Positions 1-12,643 of a stretch of DNA of 64,000 nt are shown here, piece after piece. Under the pieces are notes generated by a model, which saw nothing but the letters and a program-made list of their open reading frames with translations, was not told the origin of the DNA and made no database searches. The translations under genes were made by a program, and so were the position numbers. Source of the stretch: Ctenosaura bakeri (taxonomy: Eukaryota > Chordata > Lepidosauria > Squamata > Iguanidae); NCBI GenBank assembly GCA_948474755.1, contig CAOLHI010000057.1, forward strand, positions 744,001 to 808,000, in the 5' to 3' direction. Position 1 is the stretch's first letter; every line of letters starts with the position of its first letter.

Positions 1-3000
1 TTTGGAATTATTTCCAGCTGGCATCATTTATAATTGGTATGGGAATCATGCACCCCAGAACCCACAAACCATCCCCAATCACAATCTTATAAAAGGAGAA
101 AATCTGACCTTAAGCAGGTTGACTTGATGGAAATTAATAGCAAAAGTTAGGGGAAAGAAGGTTTTACTCTGGGGAATAGCCATAGCTGATTGGCACAGCA
201 TCACCTCTACAACTGGAAAATGCAATCCAAAACATTTCCAATTGACCTATATCAGATCAGTAGGTCTGGGAAAATAGACAATACATACATTCTACATTTT
301 CATCACCTACATCCTGAAGCAAAGAAAAAAATGTTATTCCTATCAACAGATACAGAAGAAGCATGATACCCAGGAATATACAAAACACATTAAAAGGCTA
401 CACAAAATGCTTGAGAGCAACAGGCAACCTGCAAGACTGCCTGAGCATTTTCTGAATTCTGATACAAAACTAACTTTATTAAGATCTTCTGCTTCAAAGT
501 GGAAGATATTCACCTGATCAGATACTCCCAAGTCTCTACCACAGTTCTTAAGCCACCCCCCTTCACATAGCAAAATATTTTGATATTCATACTTGGAAAA
601 ATGCATTTAGAAATGTGGATATAAAGCATGAACTTTCACAGTTTTTTGAAATTATGCAAATACATAAGTAACATTATGAAATGTATGAAGTGAACACATG
701 TAAGAGGAATCTGACAATCTCAGACAATGATTATCATTTTCCCATAATCAAAAGGATAGAAAAAATTGATTTCTTCAGGGACTAAAGCTCTTATTGGTTC
801 AATTACTCTTAAGTCAATAGTATTGCCAGACTTAATTTCCTACAGAAAATTCTCTGTGCATGACATTAGATCTTTACTGGAAGCTTTGGCTAATACAACA
901 AAGCAGGTCTGGCAACCAAAGGATAATTAATTAAGTAGAGGAAGCTCTATCCAGACATCAAAAGACTGACCAAGTTAATGGTAGGGCCATCATTAGTGGA
1001 GCCAATAAGGAGTTAAGAAATTTCTCAGTTCTTCTGGTGCCTTTCTTACAGCCATAGCAACCAATGTATCAAATGCCAGAAGAAATAGTGAGGAGAGGCC
1101 AACTCACCTTCCTCCATTCTACTACTGCTTGAGCAGTAAGATAAGTAAACTAGAGAGATTCTGAAGAGATGTGAGGTGAACATGAAATATGCCTGAATAT
1201 TGAAGGCTTCAGCATTGTTCTCAGAGCATATATGTGCTCCCTGCTCCTCTGAAAAGCTCAAAAGATTCTATTATATTATTTTTATTTTAACTAGTGTGCC
1301 TAATGCAGCATGAAGTAACATCTTTTCCAATTGCATTGCTTACTACTCCACTCACAGCTTGGCAGGAATAAGTTTCCTGTGATAAAGTTTTGGTCTAGAT
1401 ATCTGCACAAAATTAATATGATAACTTGGGTATGAGGTAAATGGCAGGATTAGCAGCTAAGGAAACTGGATCTAAAAATTAGACTAACTGGAGTGAAGGA
1501 AGTACAAGATATGGTGTTGTTCTGATCAATTATCTGTGGGCACCTTTTAGATGTGGTCATACAGTTGCAACTTGGATGGTAATGAAATCATGGTTGTTTC
1601 AACATTATTCAGCTCCCGTCACCTTCTCTTCCCTGTAATCTCAAACTGGCTGTCTCATCTATAAAAAATTCACTTCTTAAATAGGATCTATTTGGATGAG
1701 CTAGGAAGTGTGCAAAAATTAAAACAAAACAAAATCTTCATGGACCTGCTCTTCTGATTTGCAGAGCTTTCCAGTTCTCTTCCTGCCTAGTTTTTCAGCG
1801 TATCACTGGAGTTTGCTTTCTGCATTATGCTCTATAGGAGTCATGCCTCTAATGAGGTCCTGTCATGTACTGGATAACCCACACTCCACAAACTTCACTC
1901 TGAAATAGTTAGTAGCTTTCTTTGTAGAAATGTGAACACAGAAGTTGCTGAGACTAAAGCGTACATGGAGCTTATACCTTTGTATAGGTAACAATTCCAA
2001 AATTTAGGTGTGCAAGGCTGTGATTGGTGAGGGCCATAAATTTAAGCATCCTACAATTTCTCAGACAGTTCCTAGACTTGTGCCTGTTTCCTACTTGTTT
2101 CAGTTCTTGACTAGTTTGACCTGAATTCATATTTCCTGTTTCTTATCTTACAGGTCCCAATTTCCTCAATGTCTCTTGCATTTACACCTTCATTTTCACC
2201 TGCTTCTATTCTCTTCCTCACACCAGATACATTGGAGCAATAGGCAATAAAGCAATTAACCCATTGATACCTTGTGACAATCCAGGGATCAGTTTTGAGT
2301 TCTATACCAACTTTGTCCCAGAGTGCGACCCAACGTGGCTCACAAAAAAGGCCCCAGAAGATGACTATCACTATCTTTGCTTGCCCTTCAACAAAATTCT
2401 CTGCTAGTGAGTTCTACTGCCTGTGTACAAAGAATTCAAAATATTTCACCAAACTACAGGTCCTAGGATCCCTTGGAGGAAAGCAGGACTGTTGAAGTGG
2501 TGTAAAACTGAGATAATCATGTAGTACAGATACAGCCACAGCCAGAGGAAGAGAAAGGACAGCTTGGCTAACAACTCTGCCCTTGACTGAGAAAAAGTGC
2601 TCCTCACCTATGGTTTAAGGAAGGCAGATAAAGAAAAGCATGGACCGGTGAGTTTGCTGGGCTGGGACTTGCAATCAGGTTAATTTCACCCAAAATAAGG
2701 TGTACAATGTCAGAATTCGTACAGAGATATTTTCCTCATGTGATTGAGGATGTTTCCTTTTAAAAAAAAAGAAAAAAAAAGAAATGTACCACAAAACTTT
2801 AATTTGAAAACTTTGTAGCAATTCACATTAGCTATGTGTAGCAAATCTCAGAAAAGTCTCCTTTTTTCTGTAATGCATCTTTTAAGTGTTTCACTTCTCT
2901 CAAAGTGGGAGGGCCTAAGGGTGCAAATAATCCTGTGCACTGACCCTGTGAGTGTGGCACTGTTGACATAACCCACCCCTTCCCTCCTCATTGACATATA

Positions 3001-3090
3001 TCCAAGCTGTATGATGCCTTACTAGCCTGATGTAATGCTTCTTATAAGATAAGATATGAAGCTGCCCATGGTTTGAGATCTTCTGGGACA
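1..3090. other. AT-rich non-coding DNA, no gene recognised
   Basis: No open frame here resembles a known protein, and the short frames are broken, of mixed composition and lack convincing splice borders. I recognise no transposon ends or tandem arrays. It reads as ordinary intergenic or intronic vertebrate DNA; old decayed repeats could be present but cannot be named by eye. Confidence 0.5.
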
Positions 3091-3094
3091 GGCA

Positions 3095-3447
3095 TGTCTC
3101 AGCCACACACTCTTTCCAGGTCCCCTCAATTACTGCTCCCATGCTGTGGGACTTCCTTCCTTGAGAGTTTAGACTGGGTTCTTTCTGCTACTTTTCATAG
3201 GCAGGTGAAGACCTTTCTGTTTCAGCAAAGCGTTGATGGCTGATTACTCAGGGGGGAAAGGGCCTTTCACAATGTACTGTGCTGTGCTGTTTATTTGTTG
3301 TTTATTTGTTGGTGGTATTCTTAGCCACTTCTGATTTTACTGTTACATTATAGTTTTAGTTTTTTTCTGATGTGATCTTTAAACTTGTATCTGTTTTAAC
3401 CTTTGTAAGCCATCTTGAGTCCTGGACTGGGTAAAAAATAAGAAACA
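3095..3447 (+). mobile_element. L2-like LINE, 3' terminal fragment
   Basis: The stretch keeps the end of an L2-type reverse-transcriptase frame (an A-P-M-L-W-D-F-L-P-like block, then a K-T-F-L-F-like block), followed by a T-rich 3' region ending in 'cttgagtcctggactgggtaa'-like sequence. The same block order recurs at 37740, 58500 and 60985. It is 5'-truncated with no usable frame. The family call rests on recognition of the C-terminal signature and on the four copies agreeing with one another. Confidence 0.55.
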
Positions 3448-3561
3448 GGAAGAAGAAGAAGAAGAAGAAGAAGAAGAAGAAGAAGAAGAAGAAGAAGAAG
3501 AAGAAGAAGAAGGAGGAGGAGGAGGAGGAGGAGGAGGAGGAGGAGGAGGAGGAGGAGGAGG
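3448..3561. repeat. (GAA)n followed by (GGA)n microsatellite
   Basis: About 64 bases of pure GAA repeats pass directly into about 50 bases of GGA repeats, all purine on the plus strand. It begins exactly at the A-rich end of the upstream L2 fragment, so it probably grew from that LINE's tail. Purine tracts of this length can form triplex structures; that is general knowledge, not shown here. Confidence 0.97.
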
Positions 3562-5036
3562 ATCTTTTCTTCCTCTGTTTAAATGTTAAGTGCTTATTTT
3601 TTCAGTAATTCTTGATATAGTGCAATCCCATATGTGTTTCTGTATCAGTCCCATTGAGTTCAATGGAAGTGACTCATAACTATTCACATCCTATTTCCTC
3701 CCTCCAAAGTTTTCTTCTCCTGGGACTAAAATGTCCCATAAAGGCCAACAATTTGAGGAAAAAAACCAAAAAACCAAAAATGTCTTTGACCCTTAGAGTC
3801 CTTTGGGGGTATTTATTCCTGGGAGCTCTAGGGGCCATGAAAACAAGCCTTGGTATATAAATAGATAATTTATTACATTCTTTGTTGAAAATGGTATTTC
3901 ACAGCAAGGCAAGACTATGTTATATGTGGTGCCCTCCCCAAAAAAAAATGGGGGAGGGGGGCAACTCTTTTTCAGTAGAGAATTTTTAAGGGTAAAGCAC
4001 TCAAAATTTTGGATTTAAGTGGATGATCTCCCTCATTTTTTAAACTTATGTTCTTTGCACCTGAAACATTAATTTGTGAAATGAGATAAATTCTTATTTA
4101 AAAGAGAAGCAAAACTCTCACCCATCCCTAAGTCTCAATATTTGACCACTTATTTGACCTGTATTCCAGCACTCACTGAAAAATATGTTGCATGTGAACC
4201 CACCTTAGCCAATCAATGAGGCATCGGAGTCTTTTATCTGACCTCCACACTGGTCAGGGTGTTGATATATCCTTTTCTGACCACTTCAAATAAACTAAAA
4301 TAGGTTCTTAGCTTAAACAAACCATCATGATGGTGGGCATTTTAAATCCCTTTGGTATGATTATTTTATAAGTTGTGAGATCTCAGTCTTGTTTGTGTGA
4401 TAACCAGTGGTGTCAAAGTAATACTTACCCTCCAGCTTTCATCAAATTTTCAGAGCCACTATTATTTTTAACCCATTGCCACAGGCAAATCATTCAGCAG
4501 ACAGTATTGCAAATGGTGCTGAGAGAGGTCAGGCGATCTTTCCTAGCAGGCAACCTGTGTTTGGAAGAAATAATGTATCAGATAACATTATGGCAAAGTC
4601 ACATCCATCTTGAGATGTGGAAGACTGGCTTCATTTTCTTCTTCTTTTGATACTATGAATATCTTAAGGGCTCAATGAAATGGGCTTGGGTAGTATTTGA
4701 ACAAAAAACCAAGAACACCAAGGATCTGCAGACACAACTAGCAAAGAATCTTACCTGAAACCCTGGAGAGGTTTTCAATCAGAGTTGATAAGACTGGTCC
4801 AAATGGACCAATGGTGATTCAGTACAAGATGACTTCCTGGGTTGCTCTGTCATTGGAAAATCATAGACAAATAATTGTGAGGTATAAGGATGAGCACATA
4901 TGTCTGTTTTGCTTTTTCTGTAATCAGATTTTGGTAAGTGCTGATCAGATAACTGAAAAAAGGATCTCACCTATCCATAGTGAGGAAACTGAATAAACAA
5001 TTGCATATTTTTCCTATAGGTCTTTTCAGTTCACAG
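3562..5036. other. Non-coding DNA, nothing recognised
   Basis: No frame or repeat family is identifiable. A short poly-A/G-rich patch lies near 3940. The 91-codon frame near 4375-4650 has no recognisable protein features. Confidence 0.45.
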
Positions 5037-5039
5037 TAG

Positions 5040-5220
5040 GGCCATTTCAACACTAGGCTGCTATAGAGCGATTATTCCACTTTCAACGTCCTGTGGAATC
5101 CTGGGGTTTGCAGTTTAGGGAGTGGCCTCAAAGGCTCCTCCCTAAACTGCAAACCCCAGGATTCCATAGGATGTTTAAAGTGGAATTATCACACTATAAT
5201 AGCCTAATGCAGAAATAGCC
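5040..5220. mobile_element. Palindromic GGCC-ended MITE (copy A)
   Basis: This 181-bp element starts GGCCATTTC and ends GAAATAGCC, and almost the whole body is an inverted repeat; the halves carry 'ggaatcctggggtttgcagt' and its complement. It is flanked by TAG on both sides (5037-5039 and 5221-5223), read as a 3-bp target duplication. There is no coding capacity. Sequence and 3-bp duplications fit a PIF/Harbinger-type non-autonomous element. Confidence 0.85.
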
Positions 5221-5251
5221 TAGCTTAGATGTCAATGACACTTAGAAGTTA

Positions 5252-5417
5252 GGGCTTTTCCACACTACACTGTTATAATGCTGTTATTCCAGTTTCAACA
5301 TCCTGTGGAATTCCAGGGTTTGTAGTTTACTGATGCCAAAGAGCTCTCTGGCTGAGAATTCTAAATTGCAAATCCCAGGATTCCACAGGATGTTCACAGT
5401 GTGGTGCGGAAAGGCCC
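5252..5417. mobile_element. Palindromic GGCC-ended MITE (copy B)
   Basis: This is a second member of the family, only 31 bp from copy A. It begins GGGCTTTTCC and ends GGAAAGGCCC, with TTA directly on each side. The centre has the 'agctctctggctgagaattc' block found in most other copies but missing from copy A. Confidence 0.83.
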
Positions 5418-5420
5418 TTA

Positions 5421-7975
5421 GTCTATGCCCCTTGATTTCAGAACACAAGTGAGACTGGGTGAGAATTTTGCTTAGTGTGTCAATTGAGAAGAACCTTCCA
5501 TAGTTCACAGATTTATGGGAAAGAACTTAAAACAAACAAAAATGTTAATGTGAGAAAAAGCAAAACTGGCATATTTGATGATTCGACATAGGACTTTGAG
5601 TGCCTAGCTCTTTAAAAAAATAAACACCCCTCCATCCGGCTTTCAATTCTAGTGTATCAACCATATTTGTGGTTGTAAATTAGGATTGCTGCTGCCACTA
5701 TACCATCATCTTTCCTCCCCCTCCTCCTCCTCCTTCTCCATTTCCTCATTTCAAATATCTATATGTCAAGGAAGAAGATGCCACCTGAATTTGGTCAATG
5801 CTGGTCATTCAAAGTTTTGTTGCATTCATTTTTGATAAGACATTTCCAAAATTTACAAACTGAATGGAAAAAGTTTTAGTTGTTTAAAAAGTTAAATATT
5901 GGAGAAAATTAAACTGATGCCCACAAATCTCTGCATTTGACCATTGTGTATGTAATGTATTTTCTTTAGGCATTCATTTCCCAATTCTTCAGTGATCTGC
6001 ATGCTGTGAAGAACAGAATATTTTCAGTGTTTCATTGAGTTCAGATCCTAATTCAGATAAACCCTACAAAGCATTTGAGAAATCTACAAGGAATACCTTG
6101 TTTGGTACCTACAGGGCCAGCTCCAGGTTTGGGAGAGCAGTGGACACAATGTCCTTGAAGAATCTTCTCATAGGACTCATTCTCAGAGGGCTTACTGCAT
6201 GATAGTTGGTGGCACAGTGCTGAAGGTGACCAGGTGTACCAAACTCACATGGCTGGACCCAGTGGAACCACCATTTTGATTTACCCATAAAATATAGTAC
6301 TGTGGCATAGCCAAAATGAGTGAGATCAATGCATAAGCCTAGATCTCCTGTCCACACCAAACAAAGTAGGGGTGAAACACACTGGCCTGATGTCTGCAGC
6401 AATTGCCCTGCTGGGTTTCTGGCATTTGCCCAAGGATCCAATGTATTAGCAGCTGGCCTGACTAGTACTGAGAAGAATCTATAGTAAGGGACTGTGTTCT
6501 GAACATGTAAAGCAGTAGAGTGGGGCAGTGCTACTGTCAGGGCTGCCTTAACTCTATCAAGTCCACCAGTGCCCGATGGAGTACAGCTAGGTAGCATGGA
6601 AACACCTCATTACCTAGCAATGCCCAGTAGTGACTGATGGCCAATGAGACCACTGGTGCAGAGGCAGAGGCACAGCCAACTACCTCTAGTTTGTTACCAT
6701 CCACCTCCTTGTCAAGTTTAAATTGATAGAGAAACTGAAGTAAATTGATAGAGAAACTGGCAGGAATAAATCCACTGTTATTACACTTCTCTGCATCTGC
6801 TGAGAAGGAGGCATCCCTTAAGCATGCATTTAGAAGCAGTCTTTTTGGAATCCACAGGAAACCCACAAAACAAGAAGGATAAGTGGAAGTTGTGGGAGTT
6901 AAAAAAAATAAACTGTCCCTTTACCTGTGAATTCCCTCCCTCACACAAGCAAAAATTATACTGAAGCAAGGAGGAGTCTGAGGTCTGAAGGTAACACCAC
7001 AGTAAAGCTATTCTTTACAGTCAGACTTGTCTGATTGGAACAATAGATCAAACAGAGAAGAGAAGCAGCAACTAATTAGAGACCTGAACAAACAGAAAGA
7101 GTATCTCCACTGGAATGATGCACTCCATGAAGGCAGGCACTCACACTGACAAACAGAGGCATTTGCAAGCAGTTTTGTTTTAATCTACCAGCAAGGCATA
7201 CTTTAGAAAGTTGAAGCTGAAATGGAAGAGAAAGGAGAGAGGCATCTTCTAAGTTTTTATCACTGCATAATAAAATGTTACTTTGAGAGAACCCCTCTCC
7301 AGGCTGGCCTCCCAGTTCCAACTGGCATTCACCTTGCCCTTTTGCCCTCACAATCTCTCCCTGGATCTGGTACTCGGACTTCAGTGCAACCACCATACTG
7401 GACAAATGGCTGTACTGATCAGTGGGTTCAAAATGGTAAGGCGTGACCAGTCTTCCTTTTCAGTTGCTAAATGTAAACATTTAGGCTTGGTTGTATAAAA
7501 TTAAAAAAAAAAAACCCCAGTAAATATGTATTATATAACAAATAAGTTAAACATGCAATCCCTGGATTCTTTCGACATCTCCAACTCCCCAAGCCCATTC
7601 AGATCTTCATGCTGTTTCTGACCACCCTCATTAACTCTTTCGCAGACAAGGTTATAATCTTTTCCCTTGTCTGAGCCCCTTCACAGCATTCTTAAGGCTG
7701 TGACTGGCTGGCTCTGAGTAGGCTTGCCCAGCTTCTCACTTCACAACTGCACAGAAGGACATTAAATGAAATAAAAGGATTTCTGGAAAAGGAATTAAAA
7801 TAAAACGAAAATAAGGCAAAAGCCTATCCTATTCCCCTGGCACCTTCTACCTAAACTGTGCTGATAGATTTAAACAGCTAGTTTGCTTTAATGGTTATAA
7901 CTCTCAACATTTGAAAACCGCTATGGTACCTCCTTCGCCACTAAAGCAACCTTCTATAGTTGCCAGAGTGAAAAT
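5421..7975. other. Non-coding DNA; possible hAT-like terminus near 6113
   Basis: At 6113 the sequence 'cagggccagctccaggttt' resembles the start of many hAT transposons, and two minus-strand frames of 162 and 109 codons follow (6109-6597 and 6537-6866). I found no matching right end and no 8-bp duplication, so the element is not claimed. The frames resemble no protein I know. The rest is unremarkable. Confidence 0.3.
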
Positions 7976-7977
7976 TA

Positions 7978-8075
7978 GAGAGAGAACTTGTCCTTTTAAT
8001 AGTTATGTAGAAAAAGTAACTGGGGAACCAGATAACAAGCAACAGCTGATGAAATTTCCTTTTCCACACAGTCAT
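7978..8075. repeat. Unclassified interspersed repeat, copy 1
   Basis: The blocks 'ttgtccttttaatagttatg', then a 'gaaaaagtaactgg' spacer, 'caagcaacagctgatgaaat' and 'cacacagtcatt' recur in the same order at 8541-8625. The two copies lie about 560 bp apart in the same orientation. The family is not identified. Confidence 0.6.
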
Positions 8076-8540
8076 TAAATGGACATGAGTTTTCTTGAGT
8101 TTTCACTCTGGCAATTCTACTAACAGATCATGCTTACTTTGTTAACAATGCTTTGGATTATTCATTTTATTTTAGTACACAAGGAGTAATCAGGTAGAAA
8201 AAGTTCCATACCTACATGGCACTCAAGCAAAAAGTAAGGTACACCTACAATTTTCTCAGACAGAAACCAAAAATGTTAATAGGTCAGAAAACAGGTAAGC
8301 AAACAATAGTTACAAATCTCTCTGACTCTTTTAGCAAACACACAAAGATAAAAATGTATTAGATGACTAGGAAAGGGTCTCACAATTAGTAACCTCACTC
8401 TTTCTCCCAAATACACACATACACAATCAAAAAGTGATCAGATTAAAATACAACCAGGGGGATGAAACAAGTAGTTACATTCCCTCCCTTAAACACAACT
8501 GAAAAATGAAAAAATTATAGGGTTGTGAAGTGAAATAAAG

Positions 8541-8625
8541 GACAGGGTTCCTGTCCTTTTAATGGTTGTGTGAAAAAAGGAATTTTAAGCAACACCTGCT
8601 GAAATTTCCGCTTTTACACAATCAG
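8541..8625. repeat. Unclassified interspersed repeat, copy 2
   Basis: This is the partner of the copy at 7978-8075, sharing 'cctgtccttttaatggttgt', 'taagcaacacctgctgaaat' and 'tttacacaatcagg'. It could be part of a longer element or an old local duplication. Confidence 0.6.
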
Positions 8626-9209
8626 GAGCCCTGCCCCATTGTTCCACATGGAAATCCTGGACTAGAAGGCAGATCTGATCTCACCTGTATCACTCCCTCT
8701 CACAGTCACATATATACACATCTCTTTTTCCTCATAAAGATCAATTAGAATTACAGGTCTTCTGAGGAAGATCTGTGTGTAATGCAAATCTCCTGCCCTG
8801 GTCTCTTTGGAATCAGTCAGGAAAAATGCAGCTAACTCTCTGTTGATTCCACCTAGACCTGTACAAGCAGAAATAGACATGATAATTATTTCTAAAATGA
8901 AAAGATGATAGGTTAAAGGACATCCATTATCATTGCCCCAATGTGAATTTTGAGCCTCTAATGGTTTTCTCGTGATGGCTCCAACAAATACTCAATTATC
9001 TGCAAACAAGAAAAGAATGGTGGAATCAGGGTGAGACCCAAGCTAGATCATTGATAATGTCTTTGTTGTCTGTGGCATCGTTTTGTATTTCTTCACACCA
9101 TGAGTGCTGAGACCTGTATGTCCATTCTCCACCCACACTGCTGATTGGCTTATGACCCTCCTTACAGGAAGGGGTCTTTATATCCACACAAACTGCTCCA
9201 AAAGCATTG

Positions 9210-9350
9210 GGGAGAGGTGAGGAAAATGTAGCCCTCTCAATGTTACTGGATTGTAGTTCTCATCAGCCCTAGCCAGCATAGCCAGGAATAAGGGATCATG
9301 AAGGATGTAGTCCATCAACATCTGAAGGGCCATAGATTCACCACCTCTGG
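9210..9350. mobile_element. hAT-type MITE, self-complementary
   Basis: The halves 'gtagttctcatcagccc' and 'catgaaggatgtagtccatc' with outer 'gaggtgaggaaaatgtagcc' and 'ggccatagattcaccacctc' form an imperfect inverted repeat. This layout is typical of the common amniote hAT MITEs that carry a 'ctgatgggagttgtagtcc' core. The 8-bp duplication is not clear. Confidence 0.6.
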
Positions 9351-9564
9351 CAGAGGAGAGAAACTAAAAATAGAAAAAAGTAGAGATCACAGTGTCCTTA
9401 TGTTCCTTAAATTTTCCTCATTGAAATACCACCCCAGATACTGGAATTCCAAATTACTTAGTCTTTTATTCAAGGCAAAATCAAATTACTACCTGGGGAC
9501 TTCAACTTGGAATTCTGGCAATCAGAGACAGCCTAAGTCATTTTTTCTGCCTGAGGCAATGAAC

Positions 9565-9705
9565 AAGATGTACATATATAGGATGGGAGACACTCCCAGC
9601 TTGACAACAGTATATGTGAAAAGCACCTAGGTGTCTTAGCACACCACAAGCGGAACATGAGTCAACACTGTGATATGACAGCCTTAAAAAAACCAATGGA
9701 ATTCG
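9565..9705 (+). mobile_element. CR1 LINE fragment
   Basis: The stretch from 'atataggatgggagacactc' to 'gccttaaaaaaaccaatgg' aligns by eye with 32207-32320 of the intact CR1 frame in this window (the region before and through N-M-S-Q-x-C-D). It has a premature stop and small indels. Both ends are truncated. Confidence 0.75.
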
Positions 9706-10202
9706 AGGTTGCATCTCTGTCCCAGATCAATGGAAGTGATACTTGTAGTCTGTTCTGGTTTGGACAAGCATTACTTATCCAGAAAACATGTGTGTATGTG
9801 TTTTTACAACCCTCACCAACCTATGCATTTCTCCACAGAATAATTTCCCATGAATGTTTTGAAATGTTTGGATACAGGGAGAAGACTGTGAAGTAATATT
9901 TTGCTTTCTTTCATAATGGGGAGAAAACTATGATAATTATTTCTTCTTGCATGCAAGGGTGAAATTGTGGAGGGTTTACATTCTAGTATCTGAACAGAAC
10001 TCTAATGTATTGACAAGAAAAAGGTAATGTGCCTTGTTAGCACAGTCAAATCATGTGATCCAAGGAAACCAATTAGCTGGTCTTGTATAATAGTTTCTAC
10101 AAGTGTGTTCCTTTGCAAGTAAAGAGAAAATCAAGATTGAGAAAAACCTTGCCTATGTCCATGGTAACCTGCTGTTAATCAGGTTACATCCCTGCTGCCA
10201 AT

Positions 10203-10422
10203 GGTCCTGGTGGTGCAATGGTTAAATTCAGGTACTGCAGCCACAATGTTGTAAATTCAATCCTGCAGGACTCCAGGTTGACTCAGCCTTTAGTCCTTCC
10301 ATAGGTTGGTAAAATGAGTACCCAGCCTGTTGGGGGCAATTAGCTAAATACATTGTAAACCGTCTGAGGAGTGCTTTGTATTGATACGTGGTATAGAAAT
10401 GTAAGTGCTATTGCTATTGCTA
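10203..10422 (+). mobile_element. tRNA-derived SINE (Sauria-type)
   Basis: The 5' part has a Pol III A-box region 'tggtgcaatggttaaat' and a B-box region near 'aaattcaatcctgcagg'. The body contains 'ggttgactcagcctt' and 'aaaatgagtaccc', and the 3' end is 'tatagaaatgtaagtgct' followed by a short 'attgct' repeat. A copy in the other orientation is at 38236-38455. The profile fits the squamate Sauria SINE with a Bov-B-like 3' end; the exact subfamily is not determined. Confidence 0.75.
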
Positions 10423-10621
10423 AAATGGCCACATTGGGCTGCAGGGATCAATGGTCTTACTTGGAAAAAAGCCACCACATAGGTATGACATCCAGTTGTA
10501 CCTGTCGTTGAGTCTTTTCCTGTTGATCTCATCTTACTAGCACTTCAAGTGAAGGGACTCTTCTGGCAAGCTTGTTATTTTTTATTTTATTTTGGTTATC
10601 GGACTGGTATGAAACATTAAA

Positions 10622-10643
10622 TCACACACACACACGCACACAC
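10622..10643. repeat. (CA)n microsatellite
   Basis: Short CA repeats with one G interruption. Confidence 0.9.
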
Positions 10644-10882
10644 TTTTTTCTATTGATCATATTTGCCCAGTGGGATTCAGCTGAATTTTTCTGAAAAACT
10701 TTGCCATTATTCCAGACTGTGAACCTTTCAACCTGTTTCAGGTTTATAGCTGCCAATTGTGCCATGTACATCAACAATCACATTTCTGCATTCCATTCAA
10801 ATAAGCTGGTAGGGAAGTAATTTTGTAAGCTATAACACAGGGGCATTAAAACATACAAAAGACATTATCTCTTGGAAAATGA

Positions 10883-10899
10883 ATCTCTCTCTCTCTTCC

Positions 10900-10955
<56 letters not shown>
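10883..10955. repeat. (CT)n microsatellite
   Basis: About 70 bases of CT repeats with two short interruptions (TCCCC and TTT). The apparent S/L-rich 60-codon frame over it (10872-11054) is a by-product of the repeat. Confidence 0.95.
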
Positions 10956-11700
10956 CTGCACACATACATCCTGTCAGAGGGGGATTTTTCTCACACAAAT
11001 AAGAAAATGACAGCAGTTTCTACCTTAACCTCTTCAGTTATGGTTGCTAAGTAACAATGGCACACTTGCCTGTATTCACCGCAGTGCTTGGTCTAAGGCC
11101 TGACAGTTTGATTAATTCTCCTGAGTATCAAATCTGTGCTGTGCATATTTAAAGTAGTTCAGCATTTACACTGAAAGCCATTTGCTATTGTCTATGATTT
11201 ATACAATGCATTCCATAATTAAAACTGTCACGAAGAGCTGGAAGACTCAAACAATTTTGGAAGGTAAACTAAGCTGATCCCTCTACTCATATTTAAACCC
11301 CTCCCTCTGGTTCCCGTTTTTAAATAAGCCAACATACATCTTCTCTATGAAATGTATACAAGATCATATGACCAGTTTTAGAATATACCTGAGGGCTCTT
11401 TAGCAAAACCAAAATCCCACTGTTTATCTGGAATTGCTACTGTTCAAAGACTTTGCTGAAGAATCTCCAGATATATTCCAAAAATAACCATTCTGCCAAA
11501 GAGGTATTTTGTTTAAGCGCCCCACTAAGAGAGAATGCCTACATTACCTGCAGCTGGGATAAATAGACTATTTATCACCTCAAACATATTTTTATTGTAC
11601 CACGTGGACCACCTTTGAAGATAATGTGGAAATGGCTATGTGTTCAGAATGCTGTGGTTTTTTTACTAACTGGGTGTGGCATCATATTCATATTGCACTA

Positions 11701-11903
11701 GGGCGTTTCCACACTACATTATTACAGTGCTATTATTCCATTTTCAACATCCTGTGGAATTCTGGGGTTTGTAGTTTACGGAGGCCAAAGAATTCTCTGG
11801 CTGAGAATTCTCAATGCCCCTCCCTAAATGGCAAACCCCACAATTCCATAGGAGGTTGCAAGTGGAATAATAGCATTATAAAAGTGTAGTGTGGAAAGGA
11901 CCC
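11701..11903. mobile_element. Palindromic GGCC-ended MITE (copy C)
   Basis: It starts GGGCGTTTCCACAC and ends GTGTGGAAAGGACCC, about 203 bp, with the same internal arms as copies B, D, E and G. Flanks are CTA and TCA, so the 3-bp duplication is absent or mutated. Confidence 0.83.
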
Positions 11904-11906
11904 TCA

Positions 11907-12641
11907 TTGTACTATATTAAAGAAAATCTGATGGAACTCCCAGGACTATCTTATCTAACCTCCTGCTATTCATAAATCCAGAGCTAAAGCACCTGAAAGA
12001 GGTGGCCATCAAATCTCTGTTTGAAAATATGCCAGAAAGGAGAATCTACTAATTTCCAAGGTAGTCTATTCTAAATTTTGCCAAATTCTAAAATTTTATT
12101 CCAAATTTTAGTCCATTCCAAATTTTGCCAAAATTATGCAACCATTCTGCAGCAAAACCACCACATTTTGCAAAGCCACTCTCCCCAGAAAGAAACAGAT
12201 CCTTCAACTCAGGGTACATAGCAAACACTTCAAAATCCAGAATTGTCTGGTTCATTTGAAGCCCGTCCCAAAGTTCTGTGATCATTTGGCAGCATTCTGC
12301 TATGCCCTTAAAAATGAGTAACAGATGTCTCAAAATAAAGTTTCTCATAAAACTTCAACGTCAGCATTATTTGATGGGCTCTAAACCCATGTAAAGGTTT
12401 TTCAATAGTTGTGCAATATTTTGCAATGCAAGACCCATGTTGTGCAGCACATCTGAAACTGAGACGCAGGTATCTCAAACAGATATCTCAAACCAGTAAT
12501 TCTCCAAAATCCAGCTTTTCCAGTTGGCTCCAACCTTGCGCCAAAGTTTTGGAATTATTTTGCAGCATTTTGTACTGAAAAGCCTATATTTTTTTTCTCT
12601 ATCCACTTCCCCATTGAATACTGGATTCTATCCTTAAGAAA
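11907..12641. other. Non-coding DNA, nothing firmly recognised
   Basis: There is local repetition of 'aaattttgccaaattcta'-like sequence around 12070-12130, giving a small irregular tandem patch. No gene is seen. Confidence 0.4.
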
Positions 12642-12643
12642 TA

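Noticed and set aside
6109..6866. Overlapping minus-strand frames of 162 and 109 codons
   Set aside because: No recognisable domain or credible splice context, and they lie just after a possible hAT-like end; probably chance frames in decayed repeat DNA.
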